From: Acinetobacter sp. ANC 4910
GTDB taxonomy: Bacteria > Pseudomonadota > Gammaproteobacteria > Pseudomonadales > Moraxellaceae
Length of the DNA: 64,000 nt
Assembly: GCF_004331035.1 (NCBI RefSeq)
Contig: NZ_SJNT01000006.1
Span: 163,376-227,375 of the forward strand
Reading direction: 5' to 3'
Shown here: one piece after another, positions 59,960 through 64,000 of the stretch
Layout: the number at the start of each line of letters is the position of its first letter
How positions within the stretch are numbered: position 1 is the first letter of the stretch
The notes under the pieces: generated by a model
Databases searched by the model: none
What the model was told of the DNA's origin: nothing
Seen by the model: only the letters and a program-made list of their open reading frames with translations
Made by a program: the position numbers and the translations under genes

Positions 59960-60847
59960 ATGAAATTTATTCGACGTTTTATCCGTAAACCCATTAGCCA
60001 GTATCATCCGCTGTTTTATTTTTTATCGACCCGCACTCGACGGGCATTACGTCATTGGCAATGGAAAACTGATGGTCAAGATTATGCCCAGCAAAAATGC
60101 TCAACGCGCTTACCCTATCGGGTTAAAAAACATCAATCAGTCTTGATTCGAAAATTAGGCGACAGTGAACAGCACTGGCAACACAACAAAGTGATCAACT
60201 TAAAAATAGCCAGCCCTTGTATTTCAGGCATTCTTATTCATCCCAAACAAACCTTTTCTTTCTGCCAACTGGTCGGGCAACCTACACAAGCCAAAGGCTA
60301 TGTTGAAGGGATGGAACTGAGTTTTGGCCAAGCACGCGGTGGGATTGGTGGTGGAATCTGTCAAATTGCCAATCTGATTCATTGGTTGGTACTCCATAGC
60401 CCATTACAAGTGGTGCAGCGCGCCCAGCACTCCTTTGACCCATTCCCCGATCAAGGACGGGTTTTACCTTTTGGCAGCGGTGCTGCGATCTTTTATAACT
60501 ATATTGATTATCAATTTTATAATCCAACGCCACATAGCTTTCAAATCCGCTTGTGGTTTAGTGACAAATGTCTGGAAGGAGAACTTCGCTGTTCGGCAGA
60601 CTTGGGGTATGTCTATCATGTGTTTGAGCAACAGCATGCATTCTTAAAAATTGGGCAAGACTATTATCGACAGAACGAAATCTGGCGCCATCGCAAAGAA
60701 AAATACAAAAGTGGTGAAATTCTGGAAACAGAATGTATGACCCGTAACTTTGCCAAGGTCTTGTATATTCCTCAGCGTATAGATCAATCCTTTACCTCTT
60801 GGGCTGAATTTAGGTCTGAACAGCAAACTCGATCAATTAAAACTTGA
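59960..60847 (+). CDS. VanW-family protein
   Basis: About 295 residues from the ATG at 59960; an upstream TTG start would run through the rnr terminator and is unlikely. The VanW domain covers about 85-220: FSFCQLVGQPTQAKGYVEGMEL, GGIGGGICQIANLIHWLVLHSPLQVVQRAQHS, and DYQFYNPTPHSFQIRL. VanW is an accessory protein of vancomycin clusters in Gram-positive bacteria with unknown activity. No van genes occur here, and a Gram-negative copy is presumably unrelated to resistance. No signal peptide; a basic N-terminus (KFIRRFIRK). Confidence 0.87.
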   Translation: MKFIRRFIRKPISQYHPLFYFLSTRTRRALRHWQWKTDGQDYAQQKCSTRLPYRVKKHQSVLIRKLGDSEQHWQHNKVINLKIASPCISGILIHPKQTFSFCQLVGQPTQAKGYVEGMELSFGQARGGIGGGICQIANLIHWLVLHSPLQVVQRAQHSFDPFPDQGRVLPFGSGAAIFYNYIDYQFYNPTPHSFQIRLWFSDKCLEGELRCSADLGYVYHVFEQQHAFLKIGQDYYRQNEIWRHRKEKYKSGEILETECMTRNFAKVLYIPQRIDQSFTSWAEFRSEQQTRSIKT

Positions 60848-60875
60848 TTTCCCGTGCAAGAGCCCCTACATCTAG

Positions 60876-62945
60876 ATGAAGTTTAAAATGAAATGGCGAA
60901 TGCACATGCACTTAGATCAAGCAACTCTACCTGTTCCTCAGTTTGATCAAATTCAACTTAGCGACTTAAAACAACAAATTGAACAAGCCATTCAACACGG
61001 TCAGCAATTTTTAGCCGAACTCACTGCAGTACCTGAACAGCACCCTGCACAACTTCAAGTTTTAAGCCAAGTCGATGAACTTGAAAATAATATGAGTGAA
61101 TCATGGGGTGTTTTATCCCACTTAAATGCAGTGATGAACAATGCTGAAACTCGTGATGTCTATCAGTCTTTACTCCCTGCACTCAGTGAATATTATACGG
61201 CGCTTGGGCAACACACGGTACTGTACCAAACTTATCAACAGGTACAAGATTCAGCAGAATTTCAGCAATTACCTGCGGCACAGCAAAGTGCCATCAAACT
61301 GGCATTACGTGATTTCAAACTCTCTGGCGTAGCCTTAGAAGGCGAAGCGAAAAAGCGTTATGCTGAAATCTCAGCGCGCTTATCGCAATTGTCTTCCGAT
61401 TTCTCCAACCATGTGTTGGATGCCTCTCAAGCCTATTTCAAACCCTTAAGCAAAGACCAACTTAAAGGTCTACCTGCCAGCAGTGTTGAACTGTTAAAAC
61501 AATATGGTCAGCAACGTGAACTTGAACAAGCCGTTGCCACCTTAGATATTCCTGCTTATTTGGCGATTATGACCTACGCAGAAGATCGCGGTATCCGCGA
61601 AGAATTGTATCGTGCTTATACCACCCGCGCTTCCGATCAAGCAGAACAAGCTGAATTTGATAATACGATAGTGATGGAAGAAATCTTGAGTCTGCGTCAG
61701 GAAATGGCACAGTTGCTCGGTTTTAACAACTATGCTGAATTGTCCCTCGCCAGCAAAATGGCACCTGATGTTGACACCGTCGCCAACTTTTTAATCGAAC
61801 TGGCAGAACATGCACGTCAACCCGCTGAACAAGAAATTGCTGAACTGAAAGCCATTGCACAACAAGATGGGGTTGAAAACCTAGAACCGTGGGATACAGG
61901 TTTTTACTCAGAAAAACTCAAAGTTCAGCAATTCAATCTATCTCAGGAAGATTTAAAACCATATTTCCCTGCTCCTAAAATTATACAAGGCTTATTCAGC
62001 ATTGTTGAACGCCTATATGGCATTCAAATTGTGCAACGTGAAGCCCCTGTTTGGCATCCAGATGCACAATATTTTGAACTGGAAGATCAAGGTAAAGTGG
62101 TCGGTGGTTTCTATTTTGACCTCTACGCGCGGAGTGGCAAACGTGGTGGTGCATGGATGAGTGGCTTCCGCTCCCGTATGCAAACCGCACAAGGTTTACA
62201 AAAACCGATTTGCTACATGGTATGTAACTTTACTCCACCCGTCGCAGGACAAGCGGCTTTATTGACTCATGATGAAGTCACCACCCTATTCCACGAATTT
62301 GGGCATGGCTTACACCACATGCTGACCGAAGTCGATCATATTTCTGTGGCAGGGACGCATGGCGTTGCTTGGGATGCGGTAGAATTGCCAAGTCAATTTA
62401 TGGAATTCTGGACATGGGACAAAGAAAGTTTAGATTTACTCAGCGAGCATATTGAAAGCAAAGCGGTACTTCCTGAATCCTTGCTCAAAGCCTTGCTTGA
62501 TGCCCGTTTTTTCCAGTCTGGTATGCAAACCTTACGTCAAATCGAGTTTGCCTTATTTGATCTGAATATTCATCGTACTACCCCTGCTTTAAATTCAGCG
62601 GGCATTCAAACAACATTAGATCAAATTCGTCAGAACTATGCCGTTGCCCCAACAGCATCTTATAACCGTTTCCAACATAGCTTTAGTCACATTTTCGCGG
62701 GAGGTTATGCTGCGGGCTATTATTCTTATAAATGGGCGGAAGTTTTAGCCAGCGATGCCTTTGATCGTTTCGAAAAAGAAGGAATTTTCAATACCCAGAC
62801 TGGCAAAGAGTTTCGACAGTTTATTCTAGCAGTTGGCGGAAAAGATACCGCACTTGATGCATTTATCAATTTCCGCGGACGTGAACCAAAAATAGATGCA
62901 TTATTACGCCATCAGGGTTGGACGAACGCAGATAAAACCGCTTAA
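60876..62945 (+). CDS. prlC: Oligopeptidase A (M3 metallopeptidase)
   Basis: 689 residues. The zinc motif HEFGHGLHHML lies near residues 473-483, with the third ligand Glu in WDAVELPSQFMEFW. Start is uncertain: ATG codons at 60876, 60888, 60900 and 60906 are all in frame and none has a clear Shine-Dalgarno; the family homology begins around residue 12. It degrades short peptides, including cleaved signal peptides, in the cytoplasm. The YheV-type gene follows closely. Confidence 0.95.
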   Translation: MKFKMKWRMHMHLDQATLPVPQFDQIQLSDLKQQIEQAIQHGQQFLAELTAVPEQHPAQLQVLSQVDELENNMSESWGVLSHLNAVMNNAETRDVYQSLLPALSEYYTALGQHTVLYQTYQQVQDSAEFQQLPAAQQSAIKLALRDFKLSGVALEGEAKKRYAEISARLSQLSSDFSNHVLDASQAYFKPLSKDQLKGLPASSVELLKQYGQQRELEQAVATLDIPAYLAIMTYAEDRGIREELYRAYTTRASDQAEQAEFDNTIVMEEILSLRQEMAQLLGFNNYAELSLASKMAPDVDTVANFLIELAEHARQPAEQEIAELKAIAQQDGVENLEPWDTGFYSEKLKVQQFNLSQEDLKPYFPAPKIIQGLFSIVERLYGIQIVQREAPVWHPDAQYFELEDQGKVVGGFYFDLYARSGKRGGAWMSGFRSRMQTAQGLQKPICYMVCNFTPPVAGQAALLTHDEVTTLFHEFGHGLHHMLTEVDHISVAGTHGVAWDAVELPSQFMEFWTWDKESLDLLSEHIESKAVLPESLLKALLDARFFQSGMQTLRQIEFALFDLNIHRTTPALNSAGIQTTLDQIRQNYAVAPTASYNRFQHSFSHIFAGGYAAGYYSYKWAEVLASDAFDRFEKEGIFNTQTGKEFRQFILAVGGKDTALDAFINFRGREPKIDALLRHQGWTNADKTA

Positions 62946-62983
62946 ACTACGTCATTATTGTTCACAGGGTGTTATTAACTGAC

Positions 62984-63190
62984 ATGAAAAGACAGTTTAT
63001 CGCAGGCGCAAAATGTCCTAAATGCGGAGCTTTAGATCGTGTGGTTAAAATCATCACTGTGGATGACGAGTGGATTGAATGTATAACGTGTGAATATACA
63101 GAAAAGCGCCCAACCCATGTCGAGTCTGCTGAACCTGAACATCCAGACGAAATTGGGGTCATTCAATTCAAACCTCGTCAGCCTGAATAA
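62984..63190 (+). CDS. YheV-family putative zinc ribbon protein
   Basis: 68 residues from the ATG at 62984 (MKRQFIAGAKCPKCGALD); a GTG at 62969 would add five residues. Two CxxC pairs (CPKC and CITC) form a short zinc ribbon, and the pattern DEWIECITCEYTEKR with the end GVIQFKPRQ matches the YheV/DUF2387 family. Function unknown. It follows prlC by 38 bp and precedes the coiled-coil protein by 16 bp, so a three-gene operon is likely. Confidence 0.85.
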   Translation: MKRQFIAGAKCPKCGALDRVVKIITVDDEWIECITCEYTEKRPTHVESAEPEHPDEIGVIQFKPRQPE

Positions 63191-63206
63191 CAGCAAGGTT
63201 TAAGTC

Positions 63207-63650
63207 ATGACGTTAGATCAAAGACAAAATTCAAAACTTTTAATGGGGATTATTGCTGGACTGGTTGTATTGGTGGCTATTTTTTTAGCTTATCAATGGA
63301 TGTCGAGCACTCAACCACAACATGAAGTTGAGCAGCAAGTGGTTCATGCACCTGCAAAACCCGTGGTGAAAGCGGCTGTACCTGTGGTGGACAATTCGGC
63401 TTCTACGGCGGCTGCAAATACGACTACTGAAGCACCGATTCAATTGGTCGATGAAGCCATTTTAAAACAAGATGTGCCGAAAAATGCCAGCTTGGCCAAA
63501 GAAGAAATTGCGAAACTGGATGACATTCAGACACAACTGGATGAACAAGAGAAAACATTGAAAGCGCAACATACTGATGCAGATGACCTAATAGCCTTGA
63601 AAGAAGAACAGGTGAAATTACTCGAAGCTCAGCTCGCCAAAGCGCAATAA
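63207..63650 (+). CDS. Membrane-anchored coiled-coil protein of unknown function
   Basis: 147 residues. AAGG precedes the ATG. A single N-terminal helix (KLLMGIIAGLVVLVAIFLAYQW, about 10-31) anchors it, followed by a Val/Ala/Pro linker and a C-terminal helix with heptads (EEIAKLDDIQTQLDEQEKTL, then LIALKEEQVKLLEAQLAKAQ). It is predicted to extend into the periplasm. No family recognised. Last gene of the prlC group. Confidence 0.75.
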   Translation: MTLDQRQNSKLLMGIIAGLVVLVAIFLAYQWMSSTQPQHEVEQQVVHAPAKPVVKAAVPVVDNSASTAAANTTTEAPIQLVDEAILKQDVPKNASLAKEEIAKLDDIQTQLDEQEKTLKAQHTDADDLIALKEEQVKLLEAQLAKAQ

Positions 63651-63661
63651 AATATTCAAAT

Positions 63662-63708
63662 AAAATTCGGCTAGAATGGATTCCGTTTCCCTCTATGCCG
63701 AATTTTCT
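63662..63708 (+). terminator. Likely terminator of the prlC group
   Basis: AAAATTCGGC at 63662-63671 and GCCGAATTTT at 63697-63706 are perfect complements with a 25-base loop, shortly after the stop codon. The long loop makes this less certain than the other terminators. Confidence 0.55.
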
Positions 63709-63782
63709 AGCTGATCTGCTCGTGTTGCAGATCTAACCAATAGATCATGTATTCGTGCATATCAATAGATCTCTTTCATAAC

Positions 63783-64000
63783 TCATTTTTCATTCAATTC
63801 TAAGTTGTAAATTCCAGCAATTAAATTGAATCTTAAACCGAGCCTTTTCCCTCTATTTCGATAGCGCTCTGAAAGTATTTTGAAGGTCTTGAGTACACCA
63901 AATACATGTTCAATTCCTATTCTTCTTTTATTGATTTCACGGTTGTGTTGTTTTAATACAGGATCTAATTGACATCCTCGTTTTGCTTTTATTGGTATTA
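63783..64000 (-). CDS. IS5-family (DDE_Tnp_4-type) transposase, C-terminal part (partial)
   Basis: The minus strand enters from the right edge with about 71 residues up to a TGA at 63783. The sequence includes KQHNREINKRRIGIEHVFGV, which contains the E of the DDE triad (RIGIEHVFG), then LKTFKILSERYRNRGKRLGLRFNLIAGIYNLEL, a pattern shared by DDE_Tnp_4/IS5-group transposases. The rest of the element lies beyond the window. A downstream terminal inverted repeat should lie between about 63710 and 63783 but cannot be identified without the other end. Confidence 0.82.
   Translation of the reverse strand, partial: IPIKAKRGCQLDPVLKQHNREINKRRIGIEHVFGVLKTFKILSERYRNRGKRLGLRFNLIAGIYNLELNEK

Noticed and set aside
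59960..60847. A vancomycin resistance locus based on the VanW domain
   Set aside because: No vanH, vanA, vanX or two-component genes nearby; the domain alone is not evidence of resistance.

Overview
The window looks like chromosome of a non-fermenting gammaproteobacterium of the genus Acinetobacter (Moraxellaceae). This rests on the rRNA sequences, the protein sequences (PEP carboxylase, DnaJ, MiaB, WrbA, the BenK-type transporter), the moderately AT-rich composition, and Acinetobacter-typical families such as the DUF2789 proteins. The species cannot be fixed from the sequence alone. Almost everything is chromosomal housekeeping. I see no phage, CRISPR array, integron or defence island; the only mobile DNA is the 3' end of an IS5-type transposase cut off by the right edge.

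Left third (1-23 kb): the tail of a zinc alcohol dehydrogenase faces a MocR-type regulator. Next come a small lipoprotein, a LysR regulator divergent from an aldo-keto reductase/MFS pair, a START-domain secreted protein, dapB, dnaJ, and an RND efflux pump (adaptor plus permease) divergent from its TetR repressor across an almost perfect 32-bp palindrome. Then follow ppc, an NCS2 uracil/xanthine permease, a second LysR regulator, a TauE/SafE permease, a PQQ-dependent sugar dehydrogenase lipoprotein and a BenK-type aromatic acid transporter whose promoter carries two BenM/CatM-like boxes.

Middle (23.7-29.5 kb): one complete rRNA operon on the minus strand (16S, tRNA-Ile, tRNA-Ala, 23S, 5S) with two promoters, long complementary processing stems around 16S and 23S, and a terminator. 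Beyond it lie an uncharacterised protein, pssA, rlmJ, a 2OG-Fe(II) oxygenase, two DUF2789 paralogues, mdh, an RNase T2-fold protein that has lost its catalytic histidines, and a soluble lytic transglycosylase.

Right half (38-64 kb): miaB-phoH-ybeY (RNA maturation), an ABM-domain protein, a TonB-like protein, a DUF3108 protein, xpt, a GAF-GGDEF protein, a zinc-ribbon/glycine-zipper protein, wrbA, a YihY/BrkB membrane protein, a DUF389 protein translationally coupled to an Ntn amidohydrolase, a DMT exporter with a divergent AraC regulator, an FAH-family enzyme, a tRNA cluster (three identical tRNA-Arg(ACG) and tRNA-Ser(GCT)) interrupted by a HAD phosphatase gene, rnr, a VanW protein, oligopeptidase A and two small genes.

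The observations most worth following are the catalytically dead RNase T2 homologue, the DUF389/Ntn-hydrolase coupling, the BenM/CatM-like boxes, the TetR palindrome, an inverted repeat straddling the xpt promoter, and a three-arm alternative stem downstream of ppc. I did not find a convincing wholly new multi-gene system.
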